Below, piece by piece: positions 25,716 through 37,402 of a stretch of DNA of 64,000 bases. Position 1 is the stretch's first letter; each line of letters starts with the position of its first letter. The DNA is taken from contig NC_044977.1 in NCBI RefSeq assembly GCF_008728515.1, positions 168,811,139-168,875,138 on the forward strand, read 5' to 3'. The translations under genes were made by a program, and so were the position numbers. Under the pieces are notes generated by a model, which made no database searches, was not told the origin of the DNA, and saw only the letters and a list, made by a program, of their open reading frames with translations. This DNA comes from Papio anubis (lineage: Eukaryota; Chordata; Mammalia; Primates; Cercopithecidae).

Positions 25716-26607
25716 GAGAAATGTCTGCCTATTTCCTTTATATGAGAATATCAGCTTGCCTGAGTAGAATATTCATGGGTGGGTCTTTTTCTTGTGACTT
25801 TATAATGTAGTAGTAAAATCGAGGCCACCTCTCAAAAGCAATCAGCAGAAAAATAGTGCACACTATTGGAAGCTGCAAAGAGATGGTGAATGTACACAAA
25901 CTTATTGTGTCTCATTCTAAACTCAGACTTTAGGGAAGAAAAACACTTTTAAATTATAACCTGGAAGGAAAGTCTGAGTCCTTGAAAGAAAGAACAAAAA
26001 TAAAAGGGAATATCTGGAGTCAACTAGAGAACACTCAATAGTGGGTCCTCTGTATTCAGTAGCATACATATCTATGCATGTGTCTCTGTATATTCTGGCT
26101 TGGGTTTTTCACCATCCTGTGATAAAATGGAATTGAGATGCTTTATATGACAGGTTCTAAAATTCATCTTTGTAAAATAATTAACAGAAAGAACATTTTC
26201 TAGTATTTATTGAAAGAAAACTTATGGACTTGTTCCAGGCTTATTTTTCTTGCAGTGGTATGGGGTATATAGGTCATGGAATTTTCTGGGCTTTATAACC
26301 TAGTACAATTATGATAGACCCACTGGGAGGGCATTAATGAATATCTGGTGATTGAATGAGCCTCAATTGTGTACAGTTTTCAAGAGTTGTCCATTTTGTT
26401 GGCTGTTCACAGACCGAGAGACCCACAAATCTAGGTCTGAACATCCCAGAGTTGTGTCTGGAGACCTCTTCTACTATAAGGCTCCTAGGTTGGCAACCTT
26501 CCCAGGTTTGACAATCACCTTCATCTGGAGTTGTCAGCACCCTCCTAAGGGACCTGCTCATTTTGAAAATAGTTTAACATCTGTGACAACCTGAAGAGCA
26601 TACACAT

Positions 26608-26870
26608 TTTTAACCATTTTATTAAGTTATGATTGACATTTTTAAGGTACATATTTAATGTATACAACTTGATGAGTTTGGAGATAAGTATACACCTGTG
26701 AAACCATCACCACGATCTATGTCAAAAACCTATCCATCCAAAAGTTTCCTCCCACTTTCTTTCTTTATTGTTATTGTTGTTATTTGTGACAACATGAATG
26801 AACTTGGAGGACATTATTCTAAGTGAAATAAACCAGATATATAAGGAGAGTATCAATTTTTTAAAAAAAC
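26608..26870. mobile_element. Two old L1M fragments in opposite orientation
   Basis: 26608-26762 resembles the L1M 3'UTR in antisense ('gaaaccatcaccac' and 'aaaagtttcctcc' words). 26785-26850 resembles the L1 ORF2 3' end in sense ('acaacatgaatgaacttggaggacattattctaagtgaaataa'). Both are short and old. Confidence 0.65.
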
Positions 26871-28339
26871 ATTCAAGAGCTATAGAGACGTGTGTGTTTT
26901 ATTGTGGGGTGGAGTTTAATTTGTCTTAATTATTTTAAATTAGGATTAATCTTTTGTAGCAATAACGTAGTAACTCTGCACTGACTCCTCAAAGTCATTT
27001 TGTGATAAGTGAGTGTGATCTAAGTAATGGAGAAAAAAATTCTAGACTGAAAGATCTAGATCTTCATGTTATTACAGTAGATAAATAACTTTTGTGGTAT
27101 TCATTTTAAAAAGCGAGAGAGATTACCACTTGCCTTTGTTATTTGTTTGCCTTGATACCTACAGTCTCTTTATAAAGTATTTGGTAGATTGATGTAGTGA
27201 TTTATTTCCAGATTTGGCTTTTCCCAGAAATTACATTTATGGCTGATCTACTAGGCTTGGGACAATGCTTTCTAAAAATCTATAAAGGATATACAACATT
27301 TCCCCAGTGAACAATTCTTTATGTTTATTAATCATTGCTTGAAAAGGTACACATATTGTTAGTAGTGAGTATTACATAGTGACCTCGAATTTGGCTTTAA
27401 AAATATGCTGGCAAATGTCCTAAGAGATAAAAGAGGCTATAATAAACAGGTAGCAGGCATTTCAGCAGTTATTGTATTGAACTGCTTTTAGAAGAAGAGA
27501 CCATTAAATTCATTGCCATTGCTGTAAGCATGGACGACTGCATAACCTAAAGTCAATACCAGCTCCATTGTTATCCGGAGGATCCATCATCATTTCTTAT
27601 GACCATATTTTGTGACGTATCTAAGCAGAAAAACTGAAAAGCTGTTCCTGTGCTTCCTGGATGGAAACATTGAGGGTTTTTTGGTACATCTATAAGCAGT
27701 TGCTGTCTTTCTATTGAATACATTAGTGGTACTCAATAAACATAAATGTACCATTTACGACATGGCAAATATCTCAGCCCCAAGTAAGCATGAGTCAGGT
27801 CTGGGTTTGAGTGTAGGAAACTGATTCAAGGACATTGAGTGACTTTAAAATAAAAGTCTTTATTTAAAATAAGAATTTAAAATAAGAATATCTTACTAGC
27901 ACAACATGAGACTCTTTAGGAGCCATGACCCACAGCACTTCAAAATCCTGTGTGAAGATTCTGAAAGTTAGAAAGAGATCTTTGACACATAAAACTCTGG
28001 ATCTTGGGAGGAATCAAGAAAATTCCTGGTTCACCCATGGAACATTGATGTAGGGATCCCTAAGGCTCTCTCTCCCACACCCCAGCGTCTCTGTCAGGAA
28101 AACAAAATTCACTCAGATAGGAAGGGGTTCAATAAGACTGCTTATGAAACTTTTGGAAGAGGTGGTAGAGCAAAGAGCATAGATAGTTATCTGCACTATA
28201 GGAATTTCAGGCAGAAAGCTTAGAAGAGCAGGTGTAGTACTATTTGCCAATAGCTCAAATCCAGAACATTATTTGCACCCACTTTTTCAACTTATTTGAC
28301 AAAAATGATCATTTAAAAGCCTTCTGTTGTAGAGCCCAT
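26871..28339. other. Unclassified sequence
   Basis: AT-rich with no gene. A short tandem of a TTAAAATAAGAAT-like unit lies at 27863-27888. Confidence 0.5.
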
Positions 28340-28515
28340 CACTGTTTTCTGAGAAATTCTTTCTGATAATTTGCTAGAGGTAATCTCCTTCTCCTTCTCA
28401 CTACTGAATACCCATCACACATAACTGTCCTATTGTATTGCATTTATTTATGTTTTAATGTTATTTCCTCTATTAAGATCATTGAAGACAGCATCTATAG
28501 CCCCACATACCTGTT
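28340..28515 (+). mobile_element. L2 LINE fragment, sense
   Basis: Weak but colinear match to the L2 3' region: 'aaattctttctgataattt', 'catttatttatgttttaatg', 'atcattgaagacagcatcta' (degraded 'gagggcagggac'). Confidence 0.5.
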
Positions 28516-28559
28516 GGAAAAAATTACTTGTAAGAATAGTAATATCAACGATTAAATCA

Positions 28560-28755
28560 CCACCACTCACCAAGCATTAGCTTCTTTCATTTACTCACTC
28601 TTTAGATACCTATGACAATCCTATAAAAAGTCATTGCCTTTTATAATCAGAAAGAAGACCCAAGAGAGGCAACACTTAGTGACATAGTTGAGCTAACAGC
28701 TTAACTCCAGTTTGTCCAAACCAAAACCCATGCTTTTCTGATTTTGCCTCATTAC
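28560..28755 (+). mobile_element. MIR SINE, sense
   Basis: Ancient tRNA-derived SINE: 'cacaagcatt...', the 'caatcctataaaaagtcattg' core, 'agacccaagagaggcaacacttagtgacatagttgagctaacag' and a 'gtttgtccaaaccaaaacccatgcttttctg' 3' part. Confidence 0.75.
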
Positions 28756-29164
28756 TGTGATGTCAGAAAATTATGGAGTTGAATGATGACCAAAATGTTT
28801 TCATAAATATCTATGGTAATGGAAAAATATCTCTCAAGCAGCCTATTTGGTTATGGGAAACTATTTCTTAAAAGGTAGTTGCTTACAACAAATCTTACAG
28901 GGAATGGCACCCTTCTTCATTTGGGTGTGCTCCAGTGTCCATAGAGTATAGAGACTCTGTGAAGAAGGAAGAGAACTGTCTTTTCTTTAGCAAACCTTTT
29001 CGAACAGCGTAGTTTGGCCACTGCACTACTCCAAGGGATATCACTGACAAGGATCATGTGATGATTCTGCCTTAAGCCAGAAATTAGAACTTACTAGCTA
29101 TTTGACAACTATTGACTGCTACTGCTGGCTGATGCTGTAATACAAATGGAAAGAAGTTAAAAAA
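28756..29164. other. Unclassified sequence
   Basis: Nothing recognisable. Confidence 0.5.
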
Positions 29165-29325
29165 ATTATTTAATAATCTGTGAGCCTACTTTGGGAAGTA
29201 ATAATAAGTTTAACTACTTCCAGGGTGGTGTGAGGACTAAATGAGTTATTATATGTAACCACCTGTAACAATGCCTGGCACAAAATAAGCACTCAAGATG
29301 TACTACTTTTTGCATTGATATTAAT
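29165..29325 (-). mobile_element. MIR SINE, antisense
   Basis: Reverse-orientation MIR: 'gtgaggactaaatgagttattatatgtaa' followed by 'aacaatgcctggcacaaaataagcactcaaga' (29230-29300). Confidence 0.82.
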
Positions 29326-29655
29326 TCTCATCAGACACAGAAATATTTGTGGAAGATACAATGGGAACAAAGACATGGCCTCTGCCATCAAAAGATTTTT
29401 TATTTTATTGTTCTCCTGAATTTTGTTACCTCTGTAAGGAACGGGATTTCCCTCATCTACACGTTCTGAAGTCCATTGATACTACAACTGTGAAGAATTC
29501 TAGTCTTTCACTGAGAGATGAGAATATAGGGTAGCCTACTTCATTCCATGATGTTTCAAAGAATAAGGAGAAAAGATCATATTTTCTTTCTGGGTTGCTA
29601 TGATTATGAAGTATAAAGCCAGACACTTGACATTAGTTTTATGGTTGTTTTTTCT
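29326..29655. other. Unclassified sequence with a possible L2 scrap
   Basis: 29340-29395 has a weak antisense L2 echo ('gatacaatgggaacaaagacatggcctctgcc'). Frame 29349-29534 lies over it and is not credible as a gene. Confidence 0.45.
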
Positions 29656-29872
29656 AAAGTTGCACCTTCCAATATAACAACCAGACCCAAATGGCTATTT
29701 CAATATAAACTTTCATTAATTCAAATGTAAAAATCAGCTCCTCAGTCATATTGGCCACATTTCAAGTGCTCAATAGTCATATGCAGCTGGAGATTACCCT
29801 TTTGAACAGCGCTGGTGTAGAACATTTCTATCATTACATAGAGTTCTATTGTGCAGCACTACCCTAAAGTGA
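29656..29872 (-). mobile_element. MER20 hAT-type DNA transposon
   Basis: Contains 'ttggccacatttcaagtgctcaatagtcatatgcagctgg', an 'aacatttctatcattacatagagttctattg' arm and a 'tgcagcact' end, all MER20 hallmarks. The left end 'gttgcaccttccaatataacaaccag' is the partner terminus. In eutherians MER20 copies are known for acting as decidual cAMP/progesterone-responsive enhancers or insulators; whether this one acts is unknown. Orientation is uncertain. Confidence 0.72.
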
Positions 29873-30219
29873 TAACAAGTCTAGCAAAAGTCTGAATCTC
29901 CTATGGGATGCAGTTGCAAAACTAGATCTCTATCCTAGCTCAATAACCCAAATGACTGAATATAAGCAATGAGCCCTCTGGATTCAGGCAATTACAGGAA
30001 TTACATCAGAAAGACAATTGCCCATTAAGTATCTCTCATGAACTGGTCATTTTTACTGCCTCTGCCAAAATAGATCACCTCAGCCTGTTGTCCTTATTGA
30101 GTCTACCAGTCACTCATAGATATAAAGTGATAGGAATGCTAGACACAAACTCAGTTAATTCACAAATTGTATTAGCAATGGAAGCTGGGGCACAGAGGCA
30201 TTGAAAAAGTACTGCTATC
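29873..30219. other. Unclassified sequence
   Basis: No gene or clear repeat. Confidence 0.5.
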
Positions 30220-30430
30220 AATGTGGACTACAGGGCAAAGGACATCAACTCTGAGTTCCAAGAATCTGCATGACCTTAGGAAAATTATGTACTCTCACAG
30301 AGCTTCAGTATTTATGGTTGTAACATGGGAGTATGATCAGTTGTTGAAAGAATAGAAATAAGCTAATGTGTATAAAGCACATACCATAAAATTGTAAAAA
30401 CCTGGTAATTGGCAGATGCTTCACCAATGT
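30220..30430 (-). mobile_element. MIR SINE, antisense
   Basis: 'tgaccttaggaaaattatgtactctcacagagcttcagtatttatggttgtaacatggg' followed by 'aataagctaatgtgtataaagcaca' is the antisense MIR pattern. Confidence 0.75.
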
Positions 30431-30454
30431 CTGCTAGTGCTGCCTAGATGTGGA

Positions 30455-30810
30455 AAGAAGCAGAGATGGTCATCTGAAACTGTGAGCAAATCATTTATTT
30501 AACCCTGTGCCTTAACTCTTCTACTTTCTAAGAAATAGTGTCCCATAATCAGATGGGCTGTTTGAGAAATGTTTCTCCATACCAGAAATATTTATGAAAA
30601 CACTTCGGTCACCATTGAACTTCATAATTCTCTGACACTATAGTAATGAGGCAACATCAGAAAAGCATGGGTTTGGGGTTTAACAAACTGGAATTAAATT
30701 ATTAGCTCAATTGATTTGTTGAGCTAAATTGTTAGCATCGACTTTTCTTAGCTTTATTGAAAGGATAAAGTGAGGTTATACACATGAAAGTACTTTCTAA
30801 ATTTTCAAAT
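30455..30810 (-). mobile_element. MIR SINE fragments, antisense
   Basis: Two further antisense MIR-like pieces. 30455-30545 has 'gagcaaatcatttatttaaccctgtgccttaac'. 30640-30800 has 'agaaaagcatgggtttggggtttaacaaactggaattaaa' and later 'aggataaagtgaggttatacacatgaaagtac'. Both are diverged. Confidence 0.6.
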
Positions 30811-31689
30811 AACATCAAAATATTTTTACTAGTTTTATCTCTTCAATGATGCTGATTATTTTCTACATCTATCTCATATGAATTATTGGTATAAAAGTAA
30901 AGAATATATACAATAGATTTATGGAAAAATAATTACTCCAATGAATGGTTATGCTATCTATTATGCTTTATCTTATATGGGAAAACTTCAGGTTAATACA
31001 AGAACTTAACCTACCCCTTAAGAAGAATGAGCAGGAGTCAGAATAAACCAGTTTACATCTGGGGCCCAGAGTGTACAAAAGTCCGCCTGTCCCGCCTTTC
31101 AAGGGGTTAGAAGGCTTTCCAGAAACAAAGAAAGTCATTAATTCTTGGTCAGCAGTATTTTGCATTTGTAAAGAGAGCAAATTCAGTTTGACATTTTCTA
31201 TTTATTTTTTCTAGCAGAGTTAGAGAACTCAAGGATAATTTGGAAAATTGGTCTAAAGTGACATCTGACCCATTTACTGCTACAAATGTTGGACTGTCAG
31301 GGAAACCAGAGAACTGCCACAAGTCAAGGATACATCATTTGAAAGTTTTGTTTCTCCCACTTTAAATAAAATAAAATATAAATAATTCCTGAATCTAGAA
31401 TTAAAATGTCACTATTGCAAGTCACACATCAGTGTTAATTCTCTGGCATCCTATTAGTCTACTGGCTGATGTTACTCATACTCCTGTTCTTGTCACAGAA
31501 AGAAGATAAATGAAAAATGAAAGTCTCGCTAAGTGAAGTGTAAAAGGTACAAGAGTCTAGGCCTTGGCCTTTATTAACAGCTCAGAAACTTCATTCTAGT
31601 GGGGGAAAAAATTGCAAGGATTCAAAGTAGCACAAAAATGATCATCCGTATCAAAAGGTACATACTTATCGTTGATCAGAAGTTAGAGG
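30811..31689. other. Unclassified sequence
   Basis: No named repeat or gene. Minus-strand frame 31180-30968 has no domain. Confidence 0.5.
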
Positions 31690-32046
31690 TTTATTCTAAT
31701 CTGCACAATCCAACCCATGTTGTTTTTCCTGCCAGTAACATTGTTCCATTGTCCCTTTTGCCTGCTCTACTCTTATCTGATTTTCTTACTTTTGATGATC
31801 ACTCCCTAAGGAGTTCTTCTCTTAACCCCTAAGTCTGTGTTGGCTGCCCTTGTACGCTCTTGGCGTTCTCCATGTCCCTTATTAGGGCACTTACCACACA
31901 TGATAATTACCTTCTTTAAAATTCACTTTCCCTCCATAGCCCTCCACTCTCAGGGGGCAAAAGAGATGAACATCTTATTCACAGTTGTGTTCCCTAGGGC
32001 TTGGTGCCATGCCAGAATAAGTAGTCAATACATGTTAACTGGATAA
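31690..32046 (+). mobile_element. L2 LINE 3' end, sense
   Basis: Colinear with the L2 3'UTR: 'tagggcacttaccacacatgataattacc', 'agagatgaacatcttattcacagttgtgttccctagggcttggtgccatgccagaa', and the terminal 'taagtagtcaatacatgttaactgg'. Frame 31837-32046 lies entirely in it. Confidence 0.8.
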
Positions 32047-32079
32047 AAATGCCAAAGGGAGACTGTATTCATTCACCTA

Positions 32080-32235
32080 TAAACTCTACAGAGTTGTTGT
32101 AGAGATTAATTCATTTTATATTTAATTCATTTTATATTTAAATATTCCAAGTGCAGGGCCTGGTACAAAATAGCTATGCAGTTTTGTCTAGCAAATAGCA
32201 ATGGCTCAATAAATATCATTAATTCATGTACCCAC
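32080..32235 (-). mobile_element. MIR SINE, antisense, with a small internal tandem duplication
   Basis: 'agagttgttgtagagattaattcatttta' then 'aagtgcagggcctggtacaaaatagc' and 'caatggctcaataaatatcatt'. A 16-bp unit (AATTCATTTTATATTT) is repeated in tandem at about 32109-32140. Confidence 0.75.
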
Positions 32236-33629
32236 ATGTATTTGCGGCTACCATGAGTCAAATTTATTATTCCCTTTACAATAATGTATTTTAAATTGAT
32301 ATATTCCCTTTTGGAAACACAAAGCCTTAATTCACTGGACAGAATTGAGGTATCGTGGCAGGCGATCAGTTTAACATCAAGACAGGTAGCCTCTTCACCC
32401 TCGCAGCACAGCACAGTGGATACACATCTGTTTCTGTCTACCTGGGGATTAGACTTTGCCAGATGTTTTTCGTGAAGTTACCAAAGTAGGGGTAGACCTT
32501 CCTGGTGTGAATGGCAGGGACCTTGGAAAAGCTCCTGGTACAGTTGTAGCACCCACTGGAATGCCATCGGGATGAGGGGAAAGGGAAACAATGAAGAGTC
32601 AGTGACGGTAGAAATTCATCATGTGACATGGATGCTAATTCTGCCATCACTGAGTACTCTAGTCCTTTGTATTTTCATTTACCCCATTCCTTGCCATTCC
32701 ATCCTGGCATTACCAGCTTCCCTCCTCTTTCACAGCCTGGTCCTCCATGCTGACTATATTTGCCTGTCAACCAACTATGATCTTGACCAAAGCAGTGACA
32801 GGCAATGAAGGAGAGAAGCTGATTGAGCAGTAAGCTCCACCTCTCATAAAGGAGCTGACTGCTTCATTTGCAGTCCACTGCCTCTCTGGCTTCTCCCCTC
32901 ATTACTTCTCCCACCAGCTGTTCTCTCCTTCCCTCAAGCCTCCACTTAGCTGCCTTTTAGCTTCCTCTTCTACTAATCCTCTATTTCTTCCTCCCTGTCA
33001 TTGCTTTCCTTCAATCCTTTTCTCTCTCTGGCACCCATTTTCATTTCAAATGATATGTGGTAGACACATTGGACAAGAAGGCAGAGAAAAAGATAAATCT
33101 AGCAGCAGCAAAAAGTATAACACTATGCCTTTTTTTCCCCCTATCTCTTTCTAGGGTTCCGAAAATAAATCACCTGTGTTGTTTCCACTTAAAGTTAGCA
33201 TAATAACACAGTCATTGCCTAAAAGTGAAAACCTATCATTCTAAAAATTATATCTTGGCCAATTTTAGAATTGGAATCATATCTTTTCTTAAAGCAAGAC
33301 TACATAACAGATAGCATCTAGCCATAATAATTTCTCACCCTTTTAGAAATTAAAGGAAGAGAAGCCTTGATGTGCTTCAATTGTTAGATCCTTTTATAAG
33401 TGGCTCAGAAACAAGAAAATTATAGCCAGTACCTACAGAATAATTTGTTGTTGATTCCTGTCCCTCCACCCATCTATTTGAGTTTCAGAAAGACCAGGTG
33501 GGCTACCATTCCAGGGAGATCAGAGGTGTCACTGATAACAGTGTTTAAAGACTGGAGACCAAGCCAGAGTAAAAGAAACGCTTATATAAAGTAGCAAGGC
33601 ACGAAGCAGACAGAAAGATAAACTAGTTC
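32236..33629. other. Unclassified sequence with a pyrimidine-rich tract
   Basis: No gene. 32870-33050 is CT-rich over about 180 bp, with many CTCC/TTCC words. Overlapping frames at 32284-32808 have no recognised domain. Confidence 0.5.
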
Positions 33630-33631
33630 AG

Positions 33632-34021
<390 letters not shown>

Positions 34022-35059
34022 ATAATTATGCTTTAAAATGACCACAGAAGGAGAGATTAATGTAAACAAAGACCTTTTTCACATACATTTGTGTTCTGAG
34101 CTTTTATACCTCTACTTTGATCCTTTATTCTATAAAGGTGATTGCTTTACTATTTTTTAATTCATGATGATATGTTTAGTCACAATCTACTCTGATGCAA
34201 CAATTTTCTGATAAAAGCTCTTATAATTTCATTTGTTATTTTTCTCCCTTTTGCCTTGTAGCATCATTGCATACATTCGGTACTATTTTTCGGTTGTTGT
34301 TATTATTCATCTTTGATGAGGTGAATTCCTCCTGGACCATTGGACGGAGGTTCTTGTCAAACAGGGACTAAGGTCAATATTCCTTCTTAGCAATAATTTT
34401 TCTTATGATGAAGCTTTAGATGTGAGTGCTTTTAATATTTATGTTTGCAGCCAATAGAGATGAACACCACAGAGGTGACCACAAGGTGGACTCTTTCCCC
34501 TCCTCTCATTCATACTAATAGTTTGCTGCAAATATGACTTGTGGTTTGCATTTTCTATTAACCCTGCCTTCTCTGCCTCTTGCAACTGAAGTAAAACTGA
34601 ATCCAGGGAAGGTCTTGCATTATCCTTTCCATCTATTTCATATTTAACCAACAGGGGATTATTGGTTTTAAGCCTCAGATTATCCCATTACTTAAGAGAA
34701 CAGATATATGTCGGTGTTGTCTGAGGTCTACAGCCACAGCCATCCTCTCTAGTACATTCTGACACCTTTTTTCTCCTTTAATTTTATATCGTTTGGCAAC
34801 CTTTTTTTACATATCATAGTTTGTGGTTACCAAGACTTTTACTTCCATTAAATATATAGTGGCATATTTACGCTTTTATTCTTTGTTGCTTTATGATGTT
34901 TTCTGAAAGAAAAGTGAGAAATTCAGAATACTAGATCAACAAACAACAGGAAAACATGTCCAGTAGATTTCATCTTCTCTCTATCTAGGGTATCTGCTTT
35001 CTATTCCTATATCTTTAATCCAGACTCTTCACTTCTCAACGGAGTTTGTAGAGCCTCTT
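34022..35059. other. Unclassified sequence
   Basis: T-rich, nothing recognised. Minus-strand frame 34651-34439 has no known domain. Confidence 0.5.
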
Positions 35060-35265
35060 AACTGGTCTCCCTGCCTACAATTATGGCTTTTACCAACCTT
35101 TCTCTCAATAATGCCAAAGTAGTTTATTTAAAGGTCTGAATTGTCAAATTAGGCTCTTGTTTAAAATCTTCTAAAGACTCCCTTTACCTTCCAGGACAAA
35201 GTTCAGATTTCTCCACTGAGCACCAAAGTCCATTCGTGACTAATGAATTGCTTAACACTCTACTT
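35060..35265 (+). mobile_element. L2 LINE fragment, sense
   Basis: 'tgtttaaaatcttctaaagactccctttaccttccaggacaaagttcagatttctcc' and 'aaagtccattcgtgacta' follow the L2 ORF2 C-terminal region. Confidence 0.72.
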
Positions 35266-35610
35266 GCATTCTTTCGTTTTTTATTAAATACCTACTATGT
35301 GTCAAAATGAACACTGAAAAGGCAATCATAAACAAAAAATATGTGCCCTGATGGAGCTTCTGATCTAGTGGAGAAGACAGATATTAAATAAATAGATGCC
35401 TACATTTACATTATTCCAAATTATAATAAAAGCATTAAATGGTGAAGACAGGGTACTATGAGCTGAAATAACCTGTTTGGGGGGAAACGTATGCCAATTA
35501 CAGAATGTTCAGAGTTTGTCAGTCTTCAGAAGTGACATTTGAGTCAAGACCTAAAGGACGACCAGGAGTGAGTTAGTAAGGTGAAGAGTCCAGTAAGGTA
35601 TTATATGGAG
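35266..35610 (-). mobile_element. L2 LINE 3' end, antisense
   Basis: 'ttttattaaatacctactatgtgtca', 'tgccctgatggagcttctgatctagtgg' and 'agaagtgacatttgagtcaagacctaaagga' are the antisense L2 3' region. It lies tail to tail with the sense L2 just to the left. Confidence 0.75.
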
Positions 35611-35806
35611 AGCAAGACAAAGAGGCGCCAGAGGAGCAGACTTTGAAAGGCAAAAGAACTTGGCATTTCCAAAATATCATTTCCCATGGGGATTTTCTCC
35701 AATCATATCAACCTCCTTGGAATTCTTGAGCTAGAAATCTTTCAGGATTCAGCGTCATCATGTGTGCTCAGATCTCTCCTTGGAATGTTCCTGGGATTCC
35801 TATTTA
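35611..35806 (+). mobile_element. Probable L2 fragment, sense (weak)
   Basis: 35735-35800 has an L2-like 'aatctttcaggattcagcgtcatc...tccttggaatgttcc' string, and a similar 'ctttcaaatctcagctgaatcattaccttc' string resumes at 36213 after the LTR, suggesting that an L2-like sequence was the LTR target. Confidence 0.45.
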
Positions 35807-35811
35807 TCTTT

Positions 35812-36211
35812 TGTGTTAGTCTGTTTGTATTGCTATAAAGGAATACCTTGAGACTGGGTAATTTATAAAGAAAGGAGGTTTATTTTGGGCCACAGTTCTG
35901 TAGGTTGTACAGGAAGTGTGGTACCAGCATCTGCTTCTGCTGAGAGCCTCAGGAAGCTTATTTTCATGGTGGAAGGTGAAGAGGGAGCTGTTGAATATCA
36001 CATGGTGAGAGCTGGGGCAAGAGAGAGAGGCGGGGACAGCAGACAGGAAGTCCCAGACTCTTTGCAGCAGCCAGATCTTGCATGAACTTATTACTGCTAG
36101 GAGGGCACCAAACCATTCATAAGGGACCTACCTCCATTAGGCACACCTCCAACATTGGAAGTCACATTTCAACATGAGATTTGGAGGCGACAAAACATTC
36201 AAACCATATCA
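35812..36211 (-). mobile_element. Solo MaLR LTR (MST/MLT1-type), antisense
   Basis: 400 bp with TG...CA ends (TGTGTTAGTC at the left, CATATCA at the right), flanked by perfect 5-bp direct repeats TCTTT (35807-35811 and 36212-36216). The interior matches an antisense ERVL-MaLR LTR ('tgctataaaggaataccttgagactgggtaatttataaag'). No internal gag or pol is present, so it is a solo LTR. Minus-strand polyadenylation signals would lie near its left end. Confidence 0.9.
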
Positions 36212-36239
36212 TCTTTCAAATCTCAGCTGAATCATTACC

Positions 36240-36738
36240 TTCTTTAGTAGACTGATGATGTTGATGGCCCCAATTCTTCACTCTTATTGTGGAAAACATG
36301 CTCAACTCACACTGAATTTGACTGTAGGCTCACCCAGGTGATATTCTGTGGAATGTGGGCAAATGTGATAGAGGCAAAGATTTGAAACGCACCTACACAT
36401 TGGAACCTGTTCTCTCACTTATTCTTCCTCCACTGTGAGATCATGTACAGGAAGCCAGATGGAAGGATGAGACAGAAGTAAGGCAAAGAGTCAAAGCCAT
36501 CCAGAGCAGCCAACATCCAGCTGTCCCTCAAACATGAACAATCCCACAGCCAAGATAAGCCAAGCCACATATCTAACCCTCATCTATGGTGGACATATAA
36601 CTAAGTTGAGATGAAACTAGGAGAACCACCCAGCCAACCCTTACATTCATGAGCAATAATAAAGAGTGGCTGTTTAAGCACTGAATTTTGAGTTAGTTTC
36701 TTATGAAGCATCAATTTTGATAATAGTGAACTGATACC
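36240..36738 (+). mobile_element. MLT1-class MaLR LTR, sense
   Basis: Diverged LTR ending in 'agcaataataaagagtggctgtttaagcactgaattttgagttagtttcttatgaagc...gaactgatac', the typical MLT1 3' end, with an AATAAA signal. Begins near 'ttgatggccccaattcttcac'. Older than its neighbours; no clear target duplication. Confidence 0.72.
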
Positions 36739-36943
36739 CCCACTCTAAAAATATTTTGGATCTACTAAAGCAGAATTAATTCTCCAGTCTTCAGTCTCAT
36801 AGCACTTTGAATTTCTCTTTCATTGCATTTTTCTCATTTTGCCAAAATAACTGATTTGCTTGTTCATCTCCACAAGGGTAGTGTTGTTACATAATTTGCC
36901 TTTGTCTCATCAAGAATTACAAACACCTCCATTCTGGCATGTA
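36739..36943. other. Unclassified sequence
   Basis: Short spacer between LTRs; resembles a decayed L2 sense segment but too weak to call. Confidence 0.4.
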
Positions 36944-36948
36944 ATAAG

Positions 36949-37397
36949 TGACAGAGCAGGAGTCATTCTAAAATGACTCGGACAAGCATTGTCATTCTAA
37001 AATTCGCCTTGATCAAAAGCTGCCGAAATCCAAACGGCATCAGTCTAATGGCTAAGGTCAGCATGACAATAAACCACAAATAACATCTCTGACCAGCAAC
37101 TTTCCAAACTCATCCCGGATCAGAGACATGCCAGCCCCGAGAAAACCTCCCCTCTGGCCAGAGAAATGTCAGCCCCAGTATAACCTCCCCTCTGACCAGA
37201 GACATTCCAACCCTGCCATAAACTCCCCAACACAGAAAAGTTCCAAGCTCTCTCACCAATAAAGACTCTTAGTCTGTAAGAGAGAGCGCTCCGGACCCAA
37301 ATCGGCCAGAAGCCCTTCTCAGATTTATTTTTCCAAAATAAACCTGTCTTTGACTATTAAGCTGCATTTCTTGTTTCTTTCCTCTTTAACTCTTACA
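36949..37397 (+). mobile_element. Solo class I ERV LTR, sense, with 5-bp target duplication
   Basis: 449 bp beginning TG and ending CA (TTAACTCTTACA), flanked by perfect direct repeats ATAAG (36944-36948 and 37398-37402). It has a GC-rich R/U5-like end ('agagcgctccggacccaaatcgg'), an AATAAA signal at about 37339, and three internal copies of a roughly 45-bp unit with 'CAGAGACATGCCAGCCCC' between about 37110 and 37225. The family (MER4/MER31-like) is a guess. CpGs survive better than in the neighbours. Confidence 0.85.
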
Positions 37398-37402
37398 ATA
37401 AG

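Larger units (their letters stand above)
25166..26607. other. Unclassified sequence with two simple repeats
   Basis: No gene or named interspersed repeat. It contains the (GT)n and poly(T) tracts listed separately. The overlapping frames at 26334-26594 on both strands have no recognised domain and are probably chance. Confidence 0.5.

Noticed and set aside
26334..26594. Overlapping 75-80 codon frames on opposite strands as a conserved gene pair
   Set aside because: Reciprocal frames over the same bases with no domain on either strand; a typical chance result.
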